Assembly (NCBI GenBank): GCA_029974635.1
Contig: JARKQY010000014.1
Location: forward strand, 1 to 64,000
DNA: 64,000 nt
DNA from: Bacillota bacterium
Lineage (GTDB): Bacteria; Bacillota; UBA4882; UBA8346
Direction: 5' to 3'
Notes under the pieces: model-generated
Database searches by the model: none
What the model saw: only the letters and a program-made list of their open reading frames with translations
What the model was told of the DNA's origin: nothing
Shown here: positions 36,077 through 45,368 of the stretch, piece after piece
Numbering within the stretch: position 1 is the stretch's first letter
How the letters are laid out: every line of letters starts with the position of its first letter
Translations under genes and position numbers: made by a program

Positions 36077-36787
36077 TTACGATAAATATGCCGGCTGATA
36101 CCCCGGGAAATATTGAATCAGTACCGGTTCATAATTTAAGTGGTTGAACATAATTTGGCCTAGTAAGCAAACGACTTGGCGATAAGCCTTTTCAATCCGC
36201 ATCATGGTCTGAGCATCCAGCCCTGTTTGAACTTCCATCTTATATGAGCTACTACCCCCGGTGAAAGCTAAAGAATGAGGCCCGTTTGGATATAGCAATT
36301 TCATCATCAACTTGTTTTCAACCGAAAAATAGAATGATGAGATCTGTTCGACCAGTATCGGGTCTTTCCGTTGCAATTCATTAAAAAACGGTTTGGAATT
36401 GATTAAGGATGGGAAGAAATCTTTGAGGCTGATCTCTGATACATTCGTTTTAATCCCGTACACAGTTGCAATCATACCTGCCATTAAATCCATCGTCTGA
36501 TGTAAGGCCAGCAGCAAAGATTCTATTTCACATTTCATGATGAACGCGCTGATTTTCCAATCTTGTTTTGAATGCTCCCCGGGCTTCATCATTTTTTGAT
36601 CCTGCTGTAAAATATTTTCCAAATAATATCTGACTTGATGCAATTTACAGTGGATTGCCCCGGCCAAAGACAAAATCTCAGGATCTCCGGTTAGTTTAGC
36701 CGCCATCTCCCAATGCTCGGGGTGCCATACATGGTTTATTTCCCGGCGGATCTCCTGGTCCGCTTCAAAGTAATCAGTTGCAAACAT
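36077..36787 (-). CDS. Hypothetical helical protein
   Basis: 236 residues, mostly helical, no signal peptide or transmembrane segment. His- and Glu-containing helices near the start (NHVWHPEHWEMAAKLTG, AIHCKLHQVRYYLEN) could bind metal, but I do not recognise the family. ATG at 36787 follows GGAGTGAAG. Its composition recalls the DUF2935 protein at 47896-48708 only loosely. Confidence 0.6.
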   Translation of the reverse strand: MFATDYFEADQEIRREINHVWHPEHWEMAAKLTGDPEILSLAGAIHCKLHQVRYYLENILQQDQKMMKPGEHSKQDWKISAFIMKCEIESLLLALHQTMDLMAGMIATVYGIKTNVSEISLKDFFPSLINSKPFFNELQRKDPILVEQISSFYFSVENKLMMKLLYPNGPHSLAFTGGSSSYKMEVQTGLDAQTMMRIEKAYRQVVCLLGQIMFNHLNYEPVLIQYFPGYQPAYLS

Positions 36788-36892
36788 CTTTCTTCACTCC
36801 ATTTTTCTGCCTATATCTATTATAGCGTTCTCTAAATCACTACTAATGAAAAATTAACCAAGATGAGCCATACTAACGGTCAAAGCTCGTTT

Positions 36893-37252
36893 TTAGAAGA
36901 AATGACTATAATTGGATTTTCGCTTGCCAACCCGTTGATTCATTCGGACCGGCTCCTCCTCGGTTCCCAAATCCACCATAAAACGCATGGCCATGGCGCC
37001 GATTTGGGCTGCAACCTTCATGACAACCTCTTTGGAATAACCTGCTTCATCTTTCCGGATCTCTTCCCAAAGTCCGTCAACTTTTTCCTTGATCAAAGCC
37101 CAACCCTCGTAGGTACTGTTAAACGGATCATTTTTAATAATCGTGCTGTTATACTCGGCGATAATGGTTTTGATGGTTCTTCCAATGTTGGTAATCCGGA
37201 AATCATCTTCTACATTAAGAATCTCTCTGTTTTTGGTCAGTTTCAAGTTCAT
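36893..37252 (-). CDS. Small helical hypothetical protein, MazG-like pattern
   Basis: 119 residues from ATG at 37252, with GGAGGGAAG upstream; the longer upstream frame is not supported. The middle reads YEGWALIKEKVDGLWEEIRK followed by a second helix MKVAAQIGAMAMRFMVD. This is the helix pattern of MazG-like or phage-type NTP-pyrophosphohydrolase-related proteins, but the acidic metal motif is incomplete. The function call is tentative. Confidence 0.5.
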   Translation of the reverse strand: MNLKLTKNREILNVEDDFRITNIGRTIKTIIAEYNSTIIKNDPFNSTYEGWALIKEKVDGLWEEIRKDEAGYSKEVVMKVAAQIGAMAMRFMVDLGTEEEPVRMNQRVGKRKSNYSHFF

Positions 37253-37418
37253 ATTTTTCTTCCCTCCGTTATGATTTTGCTTTTTAGATCCGGTGTTGAC
37301 CTTTGTATGCTTTAAACTTCCATCCCCTGCCCGTTCAATTCCTTCCGGTACTCTCATCCAAGACCAAGACCACCTCATCTACAGCTCACTCCCATTGCCC
37401 GACTTTTCATATCGTTAT

Positions 37419-37523
37419 TTATTTTATCCGTTTCAATTTTATCTCTTTCGGGTAAAAACAGATTTCATAACCATATTTGTCACCTTTCAAATGCTGCCAC
37501 AAATGTTTGAACAGCCGTAACAT
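37419..37523 (-). CDS. Short ORF with strong ribosome site
   Basis: A 34-residue frame beginning MLRLFKHLWQHLKGDKYGYE and ending KRIK, preceded by GAGGAGGAGCAAA directly upstream of ATG. The peptide is basic and may form an amphipathic helix at its start. It lies 166 bases upstream of the MazG-like gene, in the same direction. The start signal is better than in most random frames here, but the peptide is not recognised. Confidence 0.4.
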   Translation of the reverse strand: MLRLFKHLWQHLKGDKYGYEICFYPKEIKLKRIK

Positions 37524-37966
37524 TTTGCTCCTCCTCATCCCTAACATCGGTTCATCTCTGCCAAAATTCCTAATTGATACAAGATGTGATACTTAATCAT
37601 TCTTATAGCTTTAACCTCGATTTTGATATAACTGGTTTTTTAGTTACTTGTCGAATTCAAGTTTAAATGTTTATTCAGCCGGCTTTTATATATCAGAGAC
37701 AATCATATATCAACTTTCATTAGATCCATGTCGTATTTTGCTAACAATTTCATGAAATTATCTGTCATTTTCCGTGAAAAACCTGTTATCTCAGCTCTCT
37801 TCTTCTATTTTATTCTTGACATGATTGATATCAAATATAAAACATTTTTAAAAAATTATTTAAAGCGATACCCAACCAAAAAAATAAAAACCCTGAATCC
37901 AAAGGGGTTTTTATTGTCCGGCTTCTTAATTATTGTTTGTTTCCTATAAATATAAGACAATCTCGG
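37524..37966. other. AT-rich intergenic region with a terminator at its end
   Basis: No convincing gene. A plus-strand frame at 37728-37949 has no ribosome site and low-complexity composition. Near the right end a hairpin at 37882-37914 (AAAAACCC/GGGGTTTTT with flanking A/T runs) is a likely terminator for the leftward DUF1015 gene. Confidence 0.55.
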
Positions 37967-39337
37967 CTATATAATCCGGCGGCATTCCATATAAAACCGT
38001 TTATCCTCAGCCTCACCCATTGAAAAAGTTTTCCGGGGCAATACACCATCAAGTATGACTGTTTTAAATAAATCAGTCTTTTGCAGCGGCGGCAGAAATA
38101 AACCGATATTACCCGGTTGCGATCCTAATTTAGCTACAGTTGAAGCGCCGTGAACATAATCGATGCGGATAGCGGAGTTTTTTTGCAGCAAATCATCCAA
38201 AAAGGCTTGCAACGTACCTACGGCAAGGTTACAACCGGGTCTCCCCACGGTAACCAATCCACAGCGATTCCCGGTTACAAACCCGATAAAATGTTCAGTG
38301 GGGTTTTGTTGATTGTAAAATACCGTTTTTTGATAGACCTCGGTTACATCCGGATAGTCTTCGATAATGAATGACGATTTTTGGGAAAGATAATAATTCC
38401 TCATTGTTTCCCAGAAAATCTCGGAATTAATATTAAACAATACCCGGTGAATGGGCTCGAAGTTTAAACTCGGGTCATGAACATTCACCAGTTCAACCAG
38501 AGCGTAACGGGCCGGATGCCATAAAATTTCTTCGCGGGAGATGGTGCCGGTAGATTCCAGATTGGCTTTGATTTTTTCCCATACCACTTTAGCGGTAGCC
38601 AGCGAATGATTACCGTCGCCAACGGCGAATAACAAAGAGGGACAGCCGCTTACACCGTATTTATGCTCAAAATGCTTCTGGTTGACCAATTGCTGCAACC
38701 CGGTGACAATATTGCCAAGCAGTTGCTGATCATTGATCAAGTAACCAGTAGTTTGCCCTCCACCCATCATCAACTTGGACTCATAAACTTTGCTTAATTC
38801 TCCGGTTCTTTCACTCAAAGGTTCAATGACCCGATGATCCACATCGTCAATCAAAACCATTACATGGGGAACTTCAATTGGAGCGCCTTCCCGGATCCGG
38901 ACCCGCGGCGGAATTCGTTCCAAAACAGTGCCCTCCGTAGCTCGAATCAAGGTTTGTGAACCCGGCCGGAAATCGTAATGTTCCAAGTCCAAAGCTACCA
39001 TTAATCCCCGGCGTATTCCCGAATGAGTTTCCCGCTCTATATAAATAAATCCCGGTTCCAGTTGCTTTAAAACGCCGGTTTCAAGGTAATTGCACATCCG
39101 TTCCTGGATACAGGCCACCTTTTCCGCTTCATTTTCAGCTCCCAGGTAAATTTCGGGAAGAATTAGATGCAAAGTTGACGGGGAAGACCCCACCAAATCA
39201 GCAACCTCATCCCAGTACCGGGGCTGTGAAGTATATTGATCACAGGCGACAACCGCCCATTTATGCAAATCCACCGAATTATCGGGGAGCAGAATTTGAG
39301 GTAAAGCTACTCCCAATTTATCAAAATTATGGTTCAT
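37967..39337 (-). CDS. DUF1015 family protein
   Basis: 456 residues, full length. Conserved runs include HKWAVVACDQYTSQPRYWDEV, ETHSGIRRGLMVALDLE, ATEGTVLERIPPRVRIREGA and FAVGDGNHSLATAK. The His/Asp-rich GDGNHS motif is a family hallmark and a probable active-site feature. No biochemical role is established. Its ATG overlaps the trpS stop (ATGA), so it is translationally coupled to trpS. Confidence 0.85.
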   Translation of the reverse strand: MNHNFDKLGVALPQILLPDNSVDLHKWAVVACDQYTSQPRYWDEVADLVGSSPSTLHLILPEIYLGAENEAEKVACIQERMCNYLETGVLKQLEPGFIYIERETHSGIRRGLMVALDLEHYDFRPGSQTLIRATEGTVLERIPPRVRIREGAPIEVPHVMVLIDDVDHRVIEPLSERTGELSKVYESKLMMGGGQTTGYLINDQQLLGNIVTGLQQLVNQKHFEHKYGVSGCPSLLFAVGDGNHSLATAKVVWEKIKANLESTGTISREEILWHPARYALVELVNVHDPSLNFEPIHRVLFNINSEIFWETMRNYYLSQKSSFIIEDYPDVTEVYQKTVFYNQQNPTEHFIGFVTGNRCGLVTVGRPGCNLAVGTLQAFLDDLLQKNSAIRIDYVHGASTVAKLGSQPGNIGLFLPPLQKTDLFKTVILDGVLPRKTFSMGEAEDKRFYMECRRII

Positions 39338-40308
39338 TGGTTGAAATAATCAACTCCTACATTATGCCGTACTTTATCCATATATCCGGCAATCACCTTT
39401 CTTGCTTTTTCAGCCCCGTTTCGTAATACATCATTTACAAAATCTTTGTCCCGGGCTATTTGGGCGCGTTTTTCACGATAAGGGGCAAAGTATTCCCAAA
39501 TCGCCGCGAAGAGTTCTTTTTTCACATCCCCGTATTTTAAACCGGGAGATAAAAAACGGTCTTTCAAAGCCTCTTTTTCGTCATTGTTGAGCAACAACAG
39601 ATACAAAGCATACAGAATATTGCCCTCAATCGGTTTGGGTTCGTTAACTGGGGTGGAGTCGGTTTTAATGGTCATTATCTTCTGTTTTATACTATTTTCA
39701 TCGCCAAAGATCTCGATGGTATTGCCATATGATTTGGACATCTTCTGCCCGTCCAAACCGGGAACCACGGCCAGTTCATCTTCAATATCGGGTTCGGGTA
39801 TGATAAATGTCTCACCAAAGGTATTATTGAACCGGATTGCAATATCGCGGGCCACTTCAACATGCTGCTTCTGGTCTTTGCCCACCGGAATCAGATTGGC
39901 CCCATAGCCGAGAATATCGGCAGCCATTAATACCGGATATGAAAACAAGCCATGGCTTGCCGGTATCCCTTTCGCCAGCTTGTCTTTATAAGAATGGCAT
40001 CTTTCCAGCAACCCCATACTGGTAATGTTACTTAAATACCATGTCAGCTCAGTTACTTCCGGAACATCCGATTGCACCCAAAAAACCGACTTGTCCGGAT
40101 CGAGTCCCAATGCTAAGAAATCACATACGGCTTCATAGGTTTGCCGCCTTAATTTTTCGCTGTCAAAAGTGGAGGTTAACGCATGAAGGTTGACTACAAA
40201 ACAAAATAATTCGCTGTTTTCCTGATATTCTATCATCCGTTTCATCATTCCAAAGTAGTTTCCCAGGTGCAGGCTTCCCGAAGGCTGAATTCCAGATAAT
40301 ACACGCAC
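39334..40308 (-). CDS. trpS: Tryptophanyl-tRNA synthetase
   Basis: 324 residues, class I synthetase. HIGH-type motif SLHLGNYFG, KMSKS motif GQKMSKSYGNTIEIFG, ATP-site start SGIQPSG. It charges tRNA-Trp. The start is GTG at 40308 with GGGAGTG upstream. Downstream it overlaps the DUF1015 gene. No T-box is visible in the 37-base gap upstream. Confidence 0.95.
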   Translation of the reverse strand: MRVLSGIQPSGSLHLGNYFGMMKRMIEYQENSELFCFVVNLHALTSTFDSEKLRRQTYEAVCDFLALGLDPDKSVFWVQSDVPEVTELTWYLSNITSMGLLERCHSYKDKLAKGIPASHGLFSYPVLMAADILGYGANLIPVGKDQKQHVEVARDIAIRFNNTFGETFIIPEPDIEDELAVVPGLDGQKMSKSYGNTIEIFGDENSIKQKIMTIKTDSTPVNEPKPIEGNILYALYLLLLNNDEKEALKDRFLSPGLKYGDVKKELFAAIWEYFAPYREKRAQIARDKDFVNDVLRNGAEKARKVIAGYMDKVRHNVGVDYFNQ

Positions 40309-40345
40309 TTGCAGACACTCCCTCTTATATTAAAATAAACTACAA

Positions 40346-41596
40346 TCATTTTAAAACATGGCGGGTATCAAAACCGACATATAATTGATAAGGCCGGTAA
40401 ATTTTTCCTCCCGTACTTTGCTGCTCTATCCAATGAGCCGTCCATCCGGTAACCCGGGCCATGGCGAAAATAGTGGTGAAATAATCCACCGGGGCGCCGA
40501 TAGCCGTGTAAAAAAGCCCGGACCAAAAATCCACATTGGGATAAAGTTTTCTCCTGCCGAGTTTCCCTTGGACAAATTCTTCCAAGGCCACCGCCGTTTG
40601 ATAGAGAGTTAACAAATGGGGATTTTCTTTGGCGAGTTTTTCCGAATCTTTAAATATTCGCGGCAAAATGTGTTCCTTAAAATAGCGCGCTCTGGGATCG
40701 TAAGTTTTATAGATTCGATGGCCGATCCCCATAATCTTTTGATGATGCTCCAATGAATTCTCTACATGCTCCGGCACTTTTTCCGGCGATCCGATTCGTT
40801 CCAGGGTCCGGATTACTCTCTCATTGGCGCCGCCGTGCAACGGTCCCGACAGTGAATTTACCGCCGAAGAAACCAGGGAATATATGGCCGCCTGGGAAGA
40901 ACCCACCGCCCGCGCCGAGAATGTACTGTTATTCATCGTATGATCCATATGTAAAATCAAAGATTCCTCAAACATTTTTACATAACCCGGATCTTGGGCC
41001 AGTTTCGGGTTAAAGCAAAACAAGCAGTATTCCGCAAAAGAAGAAAACTTCCGGCCCTTATTAAAGTCCTTATTTTGGGTCAGGAAGGTTCCGACGATGG
41101 TTGGAAACTTGGCAGTAAGGCAAATAGCCCGGTCGATATTTTCCTTATAATTTTCAACATTGATGGCTTCCTTGTCATTCGCTTCCAATAAAAGCGTAGC
41201 GGCACTTAACATATTCATCGGGTGAAGGTTGGAGTTCAATCCGATAATTGAGTTGCCGATATCGGGTGGCAGATGAATGTTACTTAATAGCTTCTCGCGT
41301 AACTCGGTTTCTTCCGCTTCCAAAGGAAGATCTCCGTTTAAGAGCAAGAAACAAACCGATTCAAAACTACAATTTCCGGCAAGTTCCTCCACCGGGTAAC
41401 CGCGGTAGGTTAATAGCCCTTTATCACCGTCAATATGGCTGATGGAGGATTTTACGATGGGAACTTCGGCAAGTCCCGGGAAGTATCCTTTTTCCAGCAA
41501 GGTGGAGATTAAACGAAAATAATGATCTTTCGTTTCCCGGTTTTCAATATGATCAAGCAGGCTATTTATCTTATCTTCCAGGTGTTTTTCCGTCAT
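40346..41596 (-). CDS. gltA: Citrate synthase (Si type)
   Basis: 416 residues. Catalytic histidines in SGPLHGGANERV and GIGHRIYKTYDPRA, and catalytic Asp in YPNVDFWSG. N-terminal strand ISHIDGDKGLLTYRGYPVEEL. It belongs to the classical citrate synthase fold, unrelated to the Re-type enzyme at 27954-29339. A 2-methylcitrate synthase role is possible, but no prp genes are present. ATG at 41596 follows AGGGGGA. Confidence 0.9.
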   Translation of the reverse strand: MTEKHLEDKINSLLDHIENRETKDHYFRLISTLLEKGYFPGLAEVPIVKSSISHIDGDKGLLTYRGYPVEELAGNCSFESVCFLLLNGDLPLEAEETELREKLLSNIHLPPDIGNSIIGLNSNLHPMNMLSAATLLLEANDKEAINVENYKENIDRAICLTAKFPTIVGTFLTQNKDFNKGRKFSSFAEYCLFCFNPKLAQDPGYVKMFEESLILHMDHTMNNSTFSARAVGSSQAAIYSLVSSAVNSLSGPLHGGANERVIRTLERIGSPEKVPEHVENSLEHHQKIMGIGHRIYKTYDPRARYFKEHILPRIFKDSEKLAKENPHLLTLYQTAVALEEFVQGKLGRRKLYPNVDFWSGLFYTAIGAPVDYFTTIFAMARVTGWTAHWIEQQSTGGKIYRPYQLYVGFDTRHVLK

Positions 41597-41655
41597 ATTA
41601 ATCCCCCTGTTTAATACTTAATTATGGATTAAAATAGACGATAATGCAAGAAATT

Positions 41656-42504
41656 TTATTTTGATCCCGGAATCATGGATGCCCGTATGCGACGAATTTC
41701 AGCCTCAAGACGCCTGGCTTCCCCAGCCGCAGCCTGGGCGAAATCTTCCCCGGAAGAAGCATATATAATGCTCCGGGAAGCGCTGATGATAATTCCTTCC
41801 CCGGCCGAATTCAACCCATTGATTATGGTTTGCTCAAGATCCCCTCCCTGGGCGCCGATTCCCGGAACCAGAATCGGCAGGTCTCCGGAGATTTCCCGGA
41901 CTTCCGCCAATTGCTTCGGATAGGTAGCTCCCACCACCAAACCGCAGTTGCCGTTATAATTCCACTCCCGGCTCACCTTGGTTGCAACCGTCTTGTAAAG
42001 CTCTGCACCGCCGGCCTTTAACTCCTGAAACTCTCCGGCGCCGGGGTTCGAAGTGTGACAGAGCACAATCACGCCGCGATCTTTTTTAGCCAGGAAAGGT
42101 TCCAGGGCTTCCTTTCCCAAATAAGGATGGACTGTAATGGCGTGAGCCTGGAATACTTCAAAGGCTGCCCTGACATAACCATTATTGGTATTCCCGATAT
42201 CCGCCCTTTTGGCATCAAGAATTATCGGATGCATTGGATATTGTTCCCGAATAAACCGGTCGGTTTCAATCAAGGCGGAGAGCCCATCAAGCCCGTATCC
42301 TTCATAAAAAGCCATATTGGGTTTAAAAACAGCGCAAAAAGGAGCGGTGGCCTTTATAATTTCGCGGTTGAATTCAAATAACGCAGCCGCTACCGGTTTC
42401 CCTTTAAATTGCTGGGGAAGTTTCCCATAATCCGAATCAAGCCCTACACATAAAAAGTGCCCTTCATTCCAGCGGGATTCCAATAAAGCCAAAAAACTGT
42501 TCAT
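41656..42504 (-). CDS. pyrF: Orotidine 5'-phosphate decarboxylase (long type)
   Basis: 282 residues, of the longer subfamily found in actinobacteria and some Firmicutes. Substrate-site motif LDAKRADIGNTNNGY with the catalytic Lys and Asp, N-terminal FLCVGLDSD, and C-terminal LVPGIGAQGGD. It makes UMP in pyrimidine synthesis. The downstream end carries an unusual Arg/Glu-rich helix (GEARRLEAEIRRIRASM). ATG at 42504 follows GGAGGAG. No other pyr genes lie next to it. Confidence 0.92.
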   Translation of the reverse strand: MNSFLALLESRWNEGHFLCVGLDSDYGKLPQQFKGKPVAAALFEFNREIIKATAPFCAVFKPNMAFYEGYGLDGLSALIETDRFIREQYPMHPIILDAKRADIGNTNNGYVRAAFEVFQAHAITVHPYLGKEALEPFLAKKDRGVIVLCHTSNPGAGEFQELKAGGAELYKTVATKVSREWNYNGNCGLVVGATYPKQLAEVREISGDLPILVPGIGAQGGDLEQTIINGLNSAGEGIIISASRSIIYASSGEDFAQAAAGEARRLEAEIRRIRASMIPGSK

Positions 42505-42699
42505 ATTTTTTCTCCTCCATAAAAGTCTGGGAATTATGCGTTAACGTTTGAAAAAAGCAAACCTTTCAAGGATAATTGGAACGACTAAAAATATTCGCGC
42601 TTCGAGATACCGTTCCTTCCCGAAGCAGGAGTTTTTTTTGATGAAGGAGAATCACTCATCAACGATATAACATTTCATTGCGATAGGAGTGATATGTAA

Positions 42700-45306
42700 A
42701 TGAGCCGATTGAGTAAAATTGTACTTGGAATCATCGCGGCGGTTATTTTGTTAATATGGGCGGTCTCCGGAAAATACTTGGATTTATTATGGTATCAAAC
42801 CATGGGAGCCGCCACTGTATTTTGGATCCCCTTAATTACCGGACCATTGACGAAAATCATCATCGGTCTAGTAGTCTGCGGCTATTTTATACTTAATTTT
42901 CTAATTGCCGTTAACGCCTTTGATCGCATCAAGGCCGTGGATAGTTATTGGTCCAATATCTCCAAACGATCCATTCTGGTGCCGGGTCTGTTAGTCTCAG
43001 TGGTCCTGACGATTTTCGTGGCCGCCGGTTTTACATTGGACTGGAGCGTCATCCAGCAGTTTCTGCACGGGACAAAAGCCGGGGTTATCGAACCGACTTT
43101 CAACCAGGATCTGGGTTTTTATCTTTTTTCCTATCCTTTTTACCAGCAGTTGAATACTTTATTAGTCATCGTTACTTTCCTGGGTTTGGCCGGAACCGCC
43201 TTGATTTATTTTCTAGCCAAGGCCTTCTGGCGCCAGGGGAGTTCCTGGGAACTCTGGCCCCAGGCCAAGGTTCATTTAACCCTCCTGACCGTTTTGTTTC
43301 TGGGTTCAAAGATCTGGGGTTATACTCTGGCCAAGTTCGGATTGCTGTACCGGGAATCAACCCGCTTGACCGGAATCAACTACACTGCGGCTCATGCCAA
43401 AATGCTCGCTTATTCTGTTTTAACTTATCTATTGATTGCCATTATCCTTGTTTTATTAGTCAGTCTCTTCCGGCGCGGCAGCAAAATATTGGCGGGCAGT
43501 TTGATCTTGTGGATGGCTACTTCTGTAATCCTGGGATCTATTTATCCGGGCATCATGCAATACTTTATTGTAAGGCCCAATGAGCTTGAAATGGAGCGGC
43601 CGTATCTCGAAAAACATATCAATGCCACCCGGGAGGCTTACGGTCTTGATAAAATCCAAGTAGTACCCTACACTCTCCGTAATAATAAGTCCGCTTTGCT
43701 GAATATGCGAGATCCGGCATTGGCGGACTTGCGACTCTGGGATTATAGGCCTTTGAAGCATTCATACAATCAGCTTCAGGCCATTGGTCCCTATTATGAA
43801 TTTAATGATGTGGATATTGATCGTTATCCGTCGTTGACCGGTCAGCATCAAGTGATGCTCGCCGCCCGTGAGCTGAAATTGAACAGGCTTCCGGAACAGG
43901 CTCACGGTTGGATTAATCTTAACCTGACATATACTCACGGCTATGGCATTGCCGCAAATGCGGTCAACCAGTATACCAGTGAGGGACAGCCTATCTTCAT
44001 CGCGAAAAACCTGCCCCCCGAAGCTGACCCGGAATATCCGGGCCTGCGCGTGAAACAACCTCAGATCTATTACGGAGAATCAACCGACCAATATGCAGTT
44101 GTCAATACCCGGACTCATGAATTTGACGCTGCGGGAGATCAAATCACTGAATATAATGGTCCGAAAGGAGTCCACCTGACTCCCTTCAATAAACTGCTTA
44201 TGGCTCTTAAATATTCGGAAACGAACTTTCTGTTATCCAGCCAACTTACCAAGGATAGCAGCGTATTGATGAACCGCAACATTATGACCCGGGTCCGAAA
44301 ATTGGCGCCATTTCTTCAATTCGACCCTGATCCTTATATTGTGGTATCCGGCGGCGAGCTATTTTGGTTCGTTGATGCATATACCTACAGTTCCTTCTAC
44401 CCTTATTCGAAAACCAACAATTATGGCATCAATTATATCCGGAATTCGGTGAAAGCAGTGATCAACGCTTATACCGGTGAAGTTAACTTTTATGTCATCG
44501 ATGAATCCGATCCCGTCATCAATATATGGCGGAAAATCTTTCCGCAGTTGTTGAAGACCAATCCGCCTCAAGATATTGCCCGGCATTTCCGTTATCCGGA
44601 ATACTTGTTAATCATGCAACGCGACATATTATTGCAATATCACATGACCAATCCCAAGGATTTTTACGAAAAGGAGACTTCCTGGGATGTTCCGGTTCAA
44701 ACCCAAAGTGGCATGGATGAATTCTTCAATCCCTATTACGTGACTCTCAAACTTCCCGGGGAGCAATCGGCCGAATTTGTCATGATGCAGCCGTTCTCGC
44801 CCCGGAATAAACAAAACCTGATATCCTGGCTGATAGCCCGCTGTGACCAGCCCAATTACGGGGAGCTCACCCTGTATACCCTGCCCAAAGACCAGAATAT
44901 TTATGGCCCGGGCCAGATCGAAAGCCGGATTAACCAGGATCAAACCATTTCTCAATTGATAACTCTTTGGAATCAGCAACAATCCAAAGTCATCTGGGGT
45001 AACCTGCTAATCGTACCCATTGACGGAACGCTTCTTTATATCAAACCCCTATTTATTGAGGCGGATCGCGGTCAGCAGGCCGAATTGAAACGAGTGGTGA
45101 TGGTTTATCAAAATCAGGTTTTAATCGGCAATACAATCGCCCAAGCTTTGGATAACTTCGCAACCAACCTTCCGGCCCGGGTGGATCTACCGGAGACCGA
45201 AACCGATACCGATACCAGAGCTAAACGGCGGGCCGAAATTATAAAACGGCTGGAGGAAATCATTAAGGAACAACAACGGTTGCTCCAAGAGTTAAGCAAG
45301 CAGTAG
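42700..45306 (+). CDS. UPF0182 family large membrane protein
   Basis: 868 residues. About seven hydrophobic segments in the first 300 residues, then a large extracytoplasmic domain with family runs VRPNELEMERPYLEKHINATREAYGL-type (around 300-325), LNLTYTHGYGI, YYGES and PYSKTNNYGINYIRNSVKAV. The C-terminus is a charged coiled helix rich in Glu, Arg and Gln. Function is unknown in the family. ATG at 42700 follows AGGAGTGAT. Alone on the plus strand between convergent neighbours. Confidence 0.88.
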   Translation: MSRLSKIVLGIIAAVILLIWAVSGKYLDLLWYQTMGAATVFWIPLITGPLTKIIIGLVVCGYFILNFLIAVNAFDRIKAVDSYWSNISKRSILVPGLLVSVVLTIFVAAGFTLDWSVIQQFLHGTKAGVIEPTFNQDLGFYLFSYPFYQQLNTLLVIVTFLGLAGTALIYFLAKAFWRQGSSWELWPQAKVHLTLLTVLFLGSKIWGYTLAKFGLLYRESTRLTGINYTAAHAKMLAYSVLTYLLIAIILVLLVSLFRRGSKILAGSLILWMATSVILGSIYPGIMQYFIVRPNELEMERPYLEKHINATREAYGLDKIQVVPYTLRNNKSALLNMRDPALADLRLWDYRPLKHSYNQLQAIGPYYEFNDVDIDRYPSLTGQHQVMLAARELKLNRLPEQAHGWINLNLTYTHGYGIAANAVNQYTSEGQPIFIAKNLPPEADPEYPGLRVKQPQIYYGESTDQYAVVNTRTHEFDAAGDQITEYNGPKGVHLTPFNKLLMALKYSETNFLLSSQLTKDSSVLMNRNIMTRVRKLAPFLQFDPDPYIVVSGGELFWFVDAYTYSSFYPYSKTNNYGINYIRNSVKAVINAYTGEVNFYVIDESDPVINIWRKIFPQLLKTNPPQDIARHFRYPEYLLIMQRDILLQYHMTNPKDFYEKETSWDVPVQTQSGMDEFFNPYYVTLKLPGEQSAEFVMMQPFSPRNKQNLISWLIARCDQPNYGELTLYTLPKDQNIYGPGQIESRINQDQTISQLITLWNQQQSKVIWGNLLIVPIDGTLLYIKPLFIEADRGQQAELKRVVMVYQNQVLIGNTIAQALDNFATNLPARVDLPETETDTDTRAKRRAEIIKRLEEIIKEQQRLLQELSKQ

Positions 45307-45320
45307 CCCCGGAGCCCATG

Positions 45321-45362
45321 ACCGTTCTCTAGACGCCGCTTTGCCGCGTCTAGAGAACGGTT
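45321..45362. terminator. Long palindromic terminator between convergent genes
   Basis: ACCGTTCTCTAGACGC and its complement GCGTCTAGAGAACGGT form a 16-bp stem with further inner pairing. It serves the UPF0182 gene and the convergent asd gene. The T-run is short, so termination efficiency is inferred from the stem. Confidence 0.7.
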
Positions 45363-45368
45363 TATTCA

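Noticed and set aside
36863..37315. 150-codon plus-strand frame
   Set aside because: It mirrors the minus-strand MazG-like gene, which has the better start signal and composition.
37728..37949. 73-codon plus-strand frame
   Set aside because: AT-driven composition, no ribosome site, and it runs through a likely terminator.
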